Assembly (NCBI GenBank): GCA_905215595.1
Contig: CAJMQZ010000039.1
Location: 1-16,554, forward strand
Direction: 5' to 3'
Source of the DNA: an uncultured bacterium
GTDB taxonomy: Bacteria; Bacillota; Clostridia; Oscillospirales; Ruminococcaceae
Length of the DNA: 16,554 bases
In this document: positions 6,498-12,880 of the stretch, piece after piece
Layout of the letters: the number at the start of each line of letters is the position of its first letter
Position numbering within the stretch: the first letter of the stretch is position 1
Made by a program: the position numbers and the translations under genes
Notes under the pieces: model-generated
Told to the model about the DNA's origin: nothing
The model's database searches: none
The model's input: the letters and a program-made list of their open reading frames with translations, nothing else

Positions 6498-7964
6498 ATG
6501 GGCAAATTTGTGGAAACTATGTACGATGCCATTACGCTGGGCATGGAAAAGGAATTTCCCCAGCGCGTGGCCTTCCGCTACTATACCGAGGAGACCGACA
6601 CCGTGACCACCGTCCTTTTTAAGGAGCTGGCACAGGATGTCCGCCGGACGGTCACCTACCTGCAGAACACCATCCCGGATGTGAAGGGCAAAAAGGTCTG
6701 CCTGTTGAGCAAGAACAGCTACGAATATGTGGTAAACACCTTCGGCGCAATCATGGCAGGCTGTGTGCTGGTGCCGATGAACCAGCGCAAGAGCTGGGCA
6801 GAGCTGTCCCACGAGCTGGAGCTGGTGGAGCCCGCCGCCATCCTGACCGACGGCGAGGATTACGGCAACAAGGAGCAGCTGGAGGCCGCCTACGGCAGCC
6901 TGCTGCACCCCATGGACGAGTTCCGCAGCTATGAGCCGGCGGCGGAGCTGCACCCCATTGGCCACGATGACCTGATGGTGCTGATGTTCACCTCCGGTAC
7001 CACCGGCCTGAGCAAGGGCGTTATGATGAGCGAGCGCAACCTGTTCAGTGCAGGTAATGTGCTGTGGGCTATCTCCGCACAGCTGGAGGATAAGATCAGC
7101 CAGAAGGAACCCCTGCCCGGCCACTACATGGTGCTGCCTATGTTCCATCTGGGTGCTTTCATCGACCTGTTCTCCACCACCGTCATGGGCTGGCCGCTGA
7201 ACCTGGGCAACGATATCCGCAACTTCTACCGCGATATCCAGAAGATGCCCAGCCAGGTCATGTCCGTGGTGCCGATGATCATGAACTCCCTGCACAAGGA
7301 TGTGATGCGCGGCCGCCGTGACCGTTTGGGCGAGCTGTGGGTGCCCATCGGCTCTTCTGCCATGTTTGACCCGCAGGTGCTGCTGGATATGGCGCACAAC
7401 GGCATGTTCGTCATCCAGTGCTACGGCGCTACCGAGACCTGCGGTGCCGGTATCATCAACTTTGCGCAGGACGAAAAGCACATTGGCGCCGTGGGTCAGG
7501 GCAGCAAGCTGATGGACTACAAGATCGAGCCGGACGGCGAGCTGTGCATGCGCGGCGACTGCGTGATGATGGGCTACTATAAGGACCCGGAGGGCACCGC
7601 AGAGGTCATCGACAAGGACGGCTGGGTGCACACCGGCGACCTTGCCCGGGTGGATGAGGATGGTTACTACTACATTACCGGCCGCAAGAAGAACCTGATC
7701 ATTCTGGACAGCGGCGAGAACATCAGCCCCGAGGAGCTGGAGGGCATGTTGGAAAAATGTCCTGCCGTACAGGAATGTATCGTAAAAGAACTGGGCAAAA
7801 AGATAGGTGTTGTGGTATACTGTGAAAAGGAGCACCAGCAGACCGTGCGGGACTTTGTTACCCGGATGAACCGCACCATCCCGCTGTACAAGCGCATCGG
7901 CGTGGTGGAGTTCAGCGAAACGCCGCTGCCCCGCAACGCTACGGGCAAGCTGGTGCGCAAGTAA
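6498..7964 (+). CDS. AMP-dependent acid ligase / adenylation enzyme, second paralog
   Basis: This is the tandem paralog of the preceding ligase, also 488 residues and about 70% or more identical by eye. It carries the full set of ANL motifs: TSGTTGLSKG (165-174), YGATETCG (309-316), TGDLA with Asp381, GRKKN (395-399) and ATGK with Lys484. Pocket positions differ from the first copy: Asp223 for Cys, Gly285 for Cys, Cys308 for Thr, Ala317 for Asp, plus a rewritten stretch at about 185-209. This points to a different acid, not simple dosage. Like the first copy it has LPMFHLG, typical of acyl/aryl ligases. It lies 39 bp after the first ligase and 27 bp before the carrier gene, clearly in one operon. 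It may load the same carrier or activate the second partner of a condensation. Confidence 0.88.
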   Translation: MGKFVETMYDAITLGMEKEFPQRVAFRYYTEETDTVTTVLFKELAQDVRRTVTYLQNTIPDVKGKKVCLLSKNSYEYVVNTFGAIMAGCVLVPMNQRKSWAELSHELELVEPAAILTDGEDYGNKEQLEAAYGSLLHPMDEFRSYEPAAELHPIGHDDLMVLMFTSGTTGLSKGVMMSERNLFSAGNVLWAISAQLEDKISQKEPLPGHYMVLPMFHLGAFIDLFSTTVMGWPLNLGNDIRNFYRDIQKMPSQVMSVVPMIMNSLHKDVMRGRRDRLGELWVPIGSSAMFDPQVLLDMAHNGMFVIQCYGATETCGAGIINFAQDEKHIGAVGQGSKLMDYKIEPDGELCMRGDCVMMGYYKDPEGTAEVIDKDGWVHTGDLARVDEDGYYYITGRKKNLIILDSGENISPEELEGMLEKCPAVQECIVKELGKKIGVVVYCEKEHQQTVRDFVTRMNRTIPLYKRIGVVEFSETPLPRNATGKLVRK

Positions 7965-7991
7965 TACGCAACAGAAAGGAAGCATAATACG

Positions 7992-8234
7992 ATGGAACGT
8001 GCAGAAATCATTTCTCAGATCACGGCTATTCTGGAGGATGTCGCAGAGGTATCGCCGGAGGATGTGAACGAAAGCAGCGTCCTGATGGACGATCTGGATC
8101 TGTCCTCTATGGAGATCCTGACCATTGTGGCAGATCTTGAGGAGACCTTTGGTCTGCGCATCCCGGAAAAGGAGCTGCGCAACTTTGTTACCATGGGGGA
8201 TCTGGTGGATTATCTGGCAGCAAACGTGGGGTAA
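7992..8234 (+). CDS. Stand-alone acyl/peptidyl carrier protein
   Basis: The 80-residue acidic protein has the four-helix carrier-protein pattern. The phosphopantetheine site is Ser39 in DLDLSSMEIL (35-44); the usual Asp before the serine is Ser here, a known variation. Helix II and III features (EETFGLRIPEKEL) and the C-terminal TMGDLVDYLAANV are typical of ACP, PCP and DltC-like proteins. It would be activated by a phosphopantetheinyl transferase encoded elsewhere and hold an acyl group from one of the two upstream ligases. AGAAAGGAAG lies ahead of the ATG. It is too close to ligases and a condensation enzyme to be the housekeeping fatty-acid ACP, and no fab genes are nearby. Its stop is 6 bp before the next ATG, so translation is probably coupled. 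Confidence 0.88.
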   Translation: MERAEIISQITAILEDVAEVSPEDVNESSVLMDDLDLSSMEILTIVADLEETFGLRIPEKELRNFVTMGDLVDYLAANVG

Positions 8235-8240
8235 AAACCA

Positions 8241-9449
8241 ATGGAAACACAACAGCGCTCGACGGAATATAACTTTCAGGGAATCATGTACTTTTTCCGT
8301 CGGGAAAAGATCCAGTGCCGGTACCAGTTCTCGCTGCGGGATGCGGTGGAACCCGCCCTTTTGCAGCGGGCACTGACAGCGGCCCTGGCAGGTGCACCTT
8401 ATTATACCCAGCGTCTGGTGCAGGAAAAGCGGGAGATGTGGCTGGAGCCCAATACGGAGCCCTGCCTTGTCTACCCCGGCAGCACCATGCGCAATATCCC
8501 GGAACAGACGAACGGCTATCTGTTCTGCGTCAGCTGCGAAGGGGATACCGTCTACTTTGACTGGCATCACTTCCTGCTGGACGGCCACGGGGTATCGCCC
8601 CTGCTCACCAGCATTCTGGAGCAGTACTGCAACCTGCGTTACGGTACGGCCTTTGCGGTGCCGCAGATTGTGTGCGACCCGCCCTATGATATGGAGGCCA
8701 TGCTGGCAGAGTACCCGCCCGTGGAAGGCGGAAGTGACGCCATCCAGCGGGACGTGGTGCAGACCTACGAGGGCGCGCTGCGCCGCACCCGGGTGTGCCT
8801 GAGCAAGCAGAGCCTTGTGGAAAAAGCACTGGCGAACAACGCAAAGCCGGTAAGTGCTCTGATGGGTCTGCTGTGTATGGCCATGCGGGAGTATCTGGGC
8901 AAGGAGAAGATCCGGTATTCCTACTCCTCCGATACCCGCGATGTGGCCGGTGTGCCGAATGCGCTGTACAACTGCGTGTGCAGTTTCGGGCATACGGTGC
9001 AGCTGCAAGCCCAGACCCGACTGGCAGATTTTGTATCTGATGTAGATGCAGACATCAGGCGGGACCTGCAGCCGGAGTCCAAGCGTCACCGTATGGCCGA
9101 CCAGATGGGCTGGGTGTACAAGGTGGATCAGCAAAAAGCACCCCTGCGCATCAAGCAGCGGGTGTTCCAGATGGGCGAGTACATCAGCGGCACCATTTCG
9201 GATTTCTGGCTCAGCTATCTGGGCAATCCACTCATGCCCGCCACCCCGGAGCTGGCACAGTACACCACGGATTTTGGTGTCTGGGTACCGCCGGACGGTG
9301 CATCCGTGGGCGTGGAAGCCGCCAGCCTGAACGGAAAGATCATTCTGTGCATCCACAACAAGGCACCCAACCCGGGTCTGGCTGATATCCTCCGCAAGAC
9401 CTTTGAAAACGAAGGCGTTGCGGTGCTGGAAGCCGAAGATCTGGACTGA
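8241..9449 (+). CDS. Stand-alone condensation-domain-superfamily acyltransferase
   Basis: The 402-residue protein belongs to the CAT/BAHD-like condensation superfamily (NRPS C domains, PapA, alcohol acetyltransferases). The catalytic motif HHFLLDG is intact (His109, His110, Asp114, Gly115) in the fold context YFDWHHFLLDGHG. A second signature, DFGVW (344-348), sits where C domains have DFGWG, and SSDTRDVAG (229-237) matches the conserved Arg-Asp loop. Such enzymes join a carrier- or CoA-bound acyl group to an amine or hydroxyl acceptor. Length is slightly under a full C domain of about 450. There is no signal peptide, no fused carrier and no thioesterase, so transfer to a soluble acceptor would also serve as release. 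The start is 6 bp after the ACP stop with only a weak GGGG site, consistent with coupling. A terminator follows at 9476-9506. Confidence 0.82.
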   Translation: METQQRSTEYNFQGIMYFFRREKIQCRYQFSLRDAVEPALLQRALTAALAGAPYYTQRLVQEKREMWLEPNTEPCLVYPGSTMRNIPEQTNGYLFCVSCEGDTVYFDWHHFLLDGHGVSPLLTSILEQYCNLRYGTAFAVPQIVCDPPYDMEAMLAEYPPVEGGSDAIQRDVVQTYEGALRRTRVCLSKQSLVEKALANNAKPVSALMGLLCMAMREYLGKEKIRYSYSSDTRDVAGVPNALYNCVCSFGHTVQLQAQTRLADFVSDVDADIRRDLQPESKRHRMADQMGWVYKVDQQKAPLRIKQRVFQMGEYISGTISDFWLSYLGNPLMPATPELAQYTTDFGVWVPPDGASVGVEAASLNGKIILCIHNKAPNPGLADILRKTFENEGVAVLEAEDLD

Positions 9450-9475
9450 GAAATACATATCATAAAAGCAAAGGG

Positions 9476-9506
9476 CTGCTGCACGTTTTTGTGCAGCAGT
9501 TTTTTT
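9476..9506 (+). terminator. Rho-independent terminator of the ligase-ACP-condensation operon
   Basis: CTGCTGCAC (9476-9484) pairs perfectly with GTGCAGCAG (9491-9499) around a 6-base loop, followed by seven T (9500-9506). It starts 27 bp after the condensation gene's stop and separates the operon from the MFS gene. Confidence 0.9.
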
Positions 9507-9530
9507 GCTGCTTTTTGTAAGAAAATCCGG

Positions 9531-9559
9531 TTGCAAAGATGCGAAAAAATGGTTAAATA
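9531..9559 (+). promoter_or_regulatory. Possible promoter of the MFS gene
   Basis: TTGCAA (9531-9536) and TAAATA (9554-9559) are 17 bp apart, about 34 bp before the MFS start codon. The -10 box is a weak match. A promoter is expected here because a strong terminator lies just upstream. Confidence 0.4.
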
Positions 9560-9592
9560 GAGAAAGGATATTTCCGCAAGGAGAGGAACACC

Positions 9593-10732
9593 ATGGAACA
9601 ACAGAACACGCGCCTGCGCAATGCGGGCTTTGCGACCTTTTTCTTCAGCGGCATCTGTGCCATCAGCGCAGGTGTGGTGGTCAGCCTGCTGCAGGAGCGC
9701 TACGGCTTTGCCTACGGCATGACCGGTACGCTGCTCTCCCTGATGAGCGTGGGCAACCTGCTGGCGGGGCTGCTGATGGGCATGCTGCCCAGTGCGCTGG
9801 GCATGAAACGCAGTGTGCTGCTGCTGACCATCGGCTACGCGGTGGGCTACGCCGTCATGGGGCTGACCGGCGCAGTGGTGCTGCTGGCAGCGGCCTTTTT
9901 TGTGGTGGGCATCGCCAAGGGCAGCGTCATCAATACCTGTACCATTCTGGTCAGCGATCACTCCGCCGACCGCACCCGGGGCATGAACCTGATGCACAGC
10001 TGCTACGCCTGCGGCGCACTGCTGTGCCCCTTCCTCATTGCGGCAGCGGCGAAGGTGAGCACTGAGCTGGCGGTGTTCCTGCTGGCGGCACTGGGACTTG
10101 TACTGTGGCTGGTATATGCATTTACCCCGCTGGGCGGCGGCAAGGCCAAGAATGCCAAGGAAAAGCAGGTCATTGACTGGAGCTTTCTGCGTTCGGCACG
10201 GTTCTGGATGCTGACCGGCCTTTTGTTCTTCCAGAACGCTGCAGAGCAGAGCGTCAACGGCTGGATGGTCACTTACTTCAAGGGCAGCGGCATCATTGTG
10301 GGCACACTGGCGGCTTACACCGTCACGGTCATGTGGGGTGCCACGCTGGTGGCCCGTCTGCTGATCGCATTCGTGTTCCCGTTCAAGAACCCGCGCAAGG
10401 CCATGGTGGGCATGAGCGTGCTGTGTACGATCTTTTATGTGCTGCTGGTCATGGCCCACACGCAGGGCATGGCCATCGTGCTGCTGTTTGCGTTTGCGTT
10501 CTCCATGGCGGGCCTGAACCCCACCGCCGTGGCCAGCGCGGGCCGCATGACCAGCGTGACCAGCATGGGCATCATGCTGCCGGTGGCCTCCAGCGGTGCC
10601 ATCCTGATGCCGTGGGTCATCGGCATGGTGGCGGAGCGCGCAGGTCTTGCCGCCGGTATGGCCTCCAACATCGTGCCCTGCGTGGGACTGGTGGTCTTTA
10701 CCCTGCTGGTGGCAAGACTGCCGGAGGAATGA
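9593..10732 (+). CDS. MFS transporter
   Basis: The 379-residue protein has about 12 hydrophobic segments in two halves, split by a basic cytoplasmic loop near 185-195 (GGGKAKNAKEKQ). The first half shows the MFS layout: GTLLSLMSVGNLLAGLLMG (about 45-63), an A-like loop ending LGMKRSV, and the segment DHSADRTRGMNLMHSCYACGA (about 122-142), which recalls the FHS sugar-symporter branch (a conserved Asn and His ahead of a G-x-GA-x-P helix). AAGGAG (9578-9583) precedes the ATG by 9 nt. It lies 143 bp after the condensation gene but beyond a terminator, so it may be a separate unit. Export of the cassette's product is an attractive guess; uptake of a sugar or a precursor is as likely on sequence alone. 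Confidence 0.82.
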   Translation: MEQQNTRLRNAGFATFFFSGICAISAGVVVSLLQERYGFAYGMTGTLLSLMSVGNLLAGLLMGMLPSALGMKRSVLLLTIGYAVGYAVMGLTGAVVLLAAAFFVVGIAKGSVINTCTILVSDHSADRTRGMNLMHSCYACGALLCPFLIAAAAKVSTELAVFLLAALGLVLWLVYAFTPLGGGKAKNAKEKQVIDWSFLRSARFWMLTGLLFFQNAAEQSVNGWMVTYFKGSGIIVGTLAAYTVTVMWGATLVARLLIAFVFPFKNPRKAMVGMSVLCTIFYVLLVMAHTQGMAIVLLFAFAFSMAGLNPTAVASAGRMTSVTSMGIMLPVASSGAILMPWVIGMVAERAGLAAGMASNIVPCVGLVVFTLLVARLPEE

Positions 10733-10771
10733 TGTGCCGCAGCGCGGCAATGCTGGGGAGCACGTCCGCAA

Positions 10772-10918
10772 GTTACCCCCTCAGTCATCTCGCTTTGCTC
10801 GATGCCAGCTCCCCCAAGGGGACGCCTTTCGGCGCTGCCGCAAAGTTTCCCGCCACCGCTAAAGCCGTCCCCTTGGGGAAGGTGGATTGCCGCAAAGCGG
10901 CAAGACGGAAGGGGTAAC
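10772..10918. repeat. 147-bp imperfect palindromic repeat element (MITE/REP-like)
   Basis: The ends form inverted repeats: GTTACCCCCTCAGTC at 10772-10786 and, read on the minus strand from 10918, GTTACCCCTTCCGTC. Similarity continues inward for about 60 bases per arm, including GCTTTGC and CCAAGGGGACG in both arms, so the whole element could fold into one long imperfect hairpin. It contains no credible gene. From memory, similar elements are scattered in Faecalibacterium and related genomes; that is recall, not a search result. It fills most of the 284-bp gap 10733-11016 between the convergent MFS and queH genes. Confidence 0.72.
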
Positions 10919-10952
10919 TCTGCCGTTTCCCTATAACCCTTTCTGTGAAAAT

Positions 10953-10988
10953 GGGGTTCAGGAAAGTCCGCAGACTTTCCTGAACCCC
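10953..10988. terminator. Perfect 16-bp hairpin between convergent genes, possible bidirectional terminator
   Basis: Bases 10953-10968 pair perfectly with 10973-10988 around a CGCA loop. No strong T run follows on either strand (GAAATTAT on plus, ATTTTC on minus). Its place between the convergent MFS and queH genes suggests transcript ending or 3' protection in both directions. It may also belong to the adjacent repeat element as a second unit. Confidence 0.5.
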
Positions 10989-11016
10989 GAAATTATAAAT
11001 AATGATTCCGCTTGCG

Positions 11017-11637
11017 TCACCCCTCAATGCCTCTTGCCTTTGCGCTGAACTCGCAGCCGCAGTAGTCCTGCCGGTACAGGCCGTACTGCTCCGAAAGCTG
11101 CAGGCTGCGCAGGTAGCCGTTGTGCTTTTTGAAGTCCGAGGGCAGATGCTTTACCCCGAACTCTGCCTCCAATTCCTGCCCGATGGCGTTGATGCGTGCG
11201 GCGTCCTTGTGGGGGCTGATGGACAGAGTGGTGGTGAACCAGTCGAAGCCGTTGTCCCGCGCGTACTGCGCCGCGCGGCGCATCCGCAGCCGGTAGCAGA
11301 CGGTGCAGCGGCTGCCGCGCTCCGGCTCGTTTTCCAGCCCGGCTACGGCGGTGTAGAACTGCTGCGGGTCATAACTGTCCTCCACCACGGTCACCCCCAG
11401 CGGGTGGGCTGCCGCCACGAACTTTTGCAGCTCCTCGCCCCGGCGGTAATACTCTGCCGCCGGCCATGTGTTGGGGTTATAGTACAGCACCGTGATCTCA
11501 AAATACCGGCACAGCTGTTCCAGCACGGCACTGGAACAGGGGCCGCAGCAGGCGTGGAGCAAAAGCCGCGGGCGGGCATCGCCAAGGGTTGCCAGCACGG
11601 CGTCCATCTGCTGGGCATAGTTGCGTTGTGTTGCCAT
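11017..11637 (-). CDS. queH: Epoxyqueuosine reductase QueH
   Basis: The 206-residue protein matches QueH (formerly DUF208), the cobalamin-independent enzyme for the last step of queuosine synthesis, reducing epoxyqueuosine to queuosine in tRNA. Diagnostic motifs are LLLHACCGPCSSAVLE (25-40), YYNPN (52-56), ERGSRCTVCYRLRM (106-119), FTTTLSISPHKD (134-145) and the C-terminal YGLYRQDYCGCEFS (185-198). Cys30, Cys31, Cys34, Cys111, Cys114, Cys193 and Cys195 supply the Fe-S ligands and redox cysteines expected for the family. I chose the ATG at 11637 because AAAGGA lies about 8 nt upstream; the in-frame ATG at 11646 abuts that site and would add three residues. The gene stands alone on the minus strand, with no other queuosine genes and no room for a preQ1 riboswitch in its short leader. 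Confidence 0.92.
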   Translation of the reverse strand: MATQRNYAQQMDAVLATLGDARPRLLLHACCGPCSSAVLEQLCRYFEITVLYYNPNTWPAAEYYRRGEELQKFVAAAHPLGVTVVEDSYDPQQFYTAVAGLENEPERGSRCTVCYRLRMRRAAQYARDNGFDWFTTTLSISPHKDAARINAIGQELEAEFGVKHLPSDFKKHNGYLRSLQLSEQYGLYRQDYCGCEFSAKARGIEG

Positions 11638-11659
11638 TGGTATCATCCTTTGCTATAAT
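11631..11659 (+). promoter_or_regulatory. Promoter of the DUF896 gene, overlapping queH start
   Basis: TTGCCA (11631-11636) and TATAAT (11654-11659) are 17 bp apart, with TGC just before the -10 (extended -10). The -35 box lies inside the first codons of queH on the opposite strand. Predicted start is near 11666, about 46 nt before the DUF896 ATG. Confidence 0.72.
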
Positions 11660-11671
11660 GGTCTTGCCTAC

Positions 11672-11680
11672 ATTATAACA
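11672..11680 (-). promoter_or_regulatory. Extended -10 promoter of queH
   Basis: On the minus strand TGTTATAAT is an extended -10 with TATAAT at 11672-11677 and no good -35. Predicted start near 11665 leaves a leader of about 28 nt. It directly faces the plus-strand DUF896 promoter; the two -10 boxes are 12 bp apart, so polymerases could compete. Confidence 0.5.
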
Positions 11681-11711
11681 TATTTTACGATGAAATACAG
11701 GAGGTTCCCCC

Positions 11712-11936
11712 ATGACGGAAGAAAAAATCGCCCGCATCAATGCGCTGGCCAAAAAGAGTAAGACGACCGGCCTGACCGAGGCCGAAAAAGCCGAGCAGCA
11801 GGCGCTGCGGCAGGAGTATCTGGCCGACATCAAGGCCAGCCTGCGCAGCCAGCTGGAGCGCACGTCCATTCAGGAGCCGGACGGCACCATCCACAAGGTG
11901 ACCCGCCGCACCGACCTGACCGGGGAGCGCAGCTGA
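11712..11936 (+). CDS. DUF896 (YnzC-like) small protein
   Basis: The 74-residue protein begins MTEEKIARINALAKKSK, then GLTEAEKAEQQALRQEYL and DIKASLRSQL, the two-helix hairpin pattern of the DUF896 / UPF0291 family (B. subtilis YnzC and YneB-type proteins). These small cytoplasmic proteins are widespread in Firmicutes and have no firm biochemical role; YneB is linked to the SOS region. The tail TSIQEPDGTIHKVTRR is also typical. A strong AGGAGG (11699-11704) precedes the ATG, and the gene has its own promoter at 11631-11659 and terminator at 11959-12001, so it is monocistronic. Confidence 0.88.
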   Translation: MTEEKIARINALAKKSKTTGLTEAEKAEQQALRQEYLADIKASLRSQLERTSIQEPDGTIHKVTRRTDLTGERS

Positions 11937-11958
11937 GAGCGGAAGAATCGTTTGATTT

Positions 11959-12001
11959 CGGGGTACAGAGACGTCTGCGGGCGTTTCTGTGCCCCGTTTT
12001 T
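11959..12001 (+). terminator. Rho-independent terminator of the DUF896 gene
   Basis: CGGGGTACAGA (11959-11969) pairs with TCTGTGCCCCG (11986-11996), with one T-G wobble, around a 16-base loop, then five T (11997-12001). It lies 22 bp after the DUF896 stop. Confidence 0.85.
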
Positions 12002-12028
12002 ACAGGCGGTGCCGCAAGGCTTCCCTGC

Positions 12029-12056
12029 ACGCATTTTTGCCTATTCGCATAGGATG
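12029..12056 (+). promoter_or_regulatory. Possible sigma-K-like promoter of dpaAB
   Basis: No vegetative promoter is evident in the 84 bp between the DUF896 terminator and dpaA. Instead, AC at 12029-12030 and GCATAGGATG (CATA at 12048-12051) are 17 bp apart. This resembles the sigma-K pattern (AC, then CATA-N3-TA) with one mismatch at the last base. It lies about 30 bp before the dpaA ATG. In B. subtilis the matching operon is transcribed by sigma-K. The match is short and may be chance. Confidence 0.3.
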
Positions 12057-12085
12057 GCGCACAGCGGAAAAGGGGAGATGACGGC

Positions 12086-12880
12086 ATGAGACAGACAAAG
12101 CGGTTTGCGGTGGTGGGCAGCGATGCTCGGCAGGCAGCGGCAGGGCGTGCATTGGCGCGGGCGGGGTATACGGTGGGCGGCGTGCAGCAGCTGCCGCAGG
12201 CAGACTACATCCTGCTGCCGCTTCCGCTGGAACAGCCCGGTCTGCCGCTGGCGCAGCTGCTGGGTGCGGCAAAACCCGGTGCGCTGGCGCTGGGCGGCAA
12301 GGTGACGGAGAGTGCAAGGACCATCGCCCGGGCGGCGGGGGTGGAGCTGGTGGACTACTTTGCCCGCCCGGAGCTGACCGTGTATAACGCCATCCCCACC
12401 GCCGAGGGCTGCATCGGCATTCTGCTGGAGCGGCGCAGTCGTACCCTGTGGGGCGCGGCGGTGCTGGTGCTGGGCTTTGGCCCGGTGGGACGGGCGCTGG
12501 CGGTGCGTCTGGCGGCGCTGGGCGCGCAGGTGACCGTGGCGGCACGCCGCCCGGTGCAGCGGGCGATGGCGGAGGAACTGGGCCTGCGGGCGGTGCCGCT
12601 GACAGACCTTGCCGCCGCAGCTGCCGCCTTTGATACGGTGGTGAACACCATCCCCGCGCCGGTGCTGACGGCGGCAGTGCTGGCAGCGCTGCCGAAGGGG
12701 TGTTTGATCGTGGATCTGGCCTCAAAGCCCGGCGGCACGGATTTTGCTGCCGCCCGGCGGCTGGGGCACACGGCACTGCACGCGCTGAGCCTGCCGACAG
12801 TCTGGGCACCGGAAACGGCAGGGGAGGCGCTGGCACGCACGGTGCAGACCATTTTGCAGGAGCGGGAGGGAAGGGTATGA
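12086..12880 (+). CDS. dpaA: Dipicolinate synthase subunit A
   Basis: The 264-residue protein matches DpaA (SpoVFA), which with DpaB makes dipicolinic acid from the lysine-pathway intermediate dihydrodipicolinate (or its hydrated form). Seen here: N-terminal FAVVGSDARQ (7-16), YNAIPTAEG (100-108), an NAD(P)-binding GFGPVG (130-135), VNTIPAPVL (186-194) and DLASKPGGTDF (210-220), all at expected positions. The LPTVWAPETAG segment (236-246) replaces the LPGxVAPKTAG I recall from Bacillus. It is about 30 residues shorter than the roughly 297-residue Bacillus protein, mostly between residues 35 and 80. AGGGGAG (12071-12077) sets the start. The stop overlaps the dpaB ATG by 4 nt. In spore formers this acts in the mother cell; whether this organism sporulates cannot be told from the window. 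Confidence 0.87.
   Translation: MRQTKRFAVVGSDARQAAAGRALARAGYTVGGVQQLPQADYILLPLPLEQPGLPLAQLLGAAKPGALALGGKVTESARTIARAAGVELVDYFARPELTVYNAIPTAEGCIGILLERRSRTLWGAAVLVLGFGPVGRALAVRLAALGAQVTVAARRPVQRAMAEELGLRAVPLTDLAAAAAAFDTVVNTIPAPVLTAAVLAALPKGCLIVDLASKPGGTDFAAARRLGHTALHALSLPTVWAPETAGEALARTVQTILQEREGRV

Noticed and set aside
5436..9536. A 1366-codon open frame on the minus strand across the ligase, ACP and condensation genes
   Set aside because: It is exactly antisense to four genes with clear family motifs. Its His/Leu/Val-rich, repeat-like translation mirrors the two paralogous ligase genes, and GC-rich codon bias explains the lack of stops.
9215..10771. A 518-codon minus-strand open frame over the MFS gene
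   Set aside because: Antisense shadow with a His/Gln-rich translation and no family pattern; the plus-strand transporter is clear.
10785..11027. An 80-codon minus-strand open frame in the intergenic repeat
   Set aside because: It reads straight through the palindromic element and the hairpin; such frames arise from the repeat and have no ribosome site.
11637..11711. preQ1 riboswitch before queH
   Set aside because: The predicted queH leader is only about 28 nt and shows no preQ1-I pattern of a C-rich loop with an A-rich tail.
12700..12876. Upstream extension of the dpaB frame
   Set aside because: It overlaps dpaA in another frame and has no DpaB-like residues; the ATGA overlap at 12877 is the natural start.
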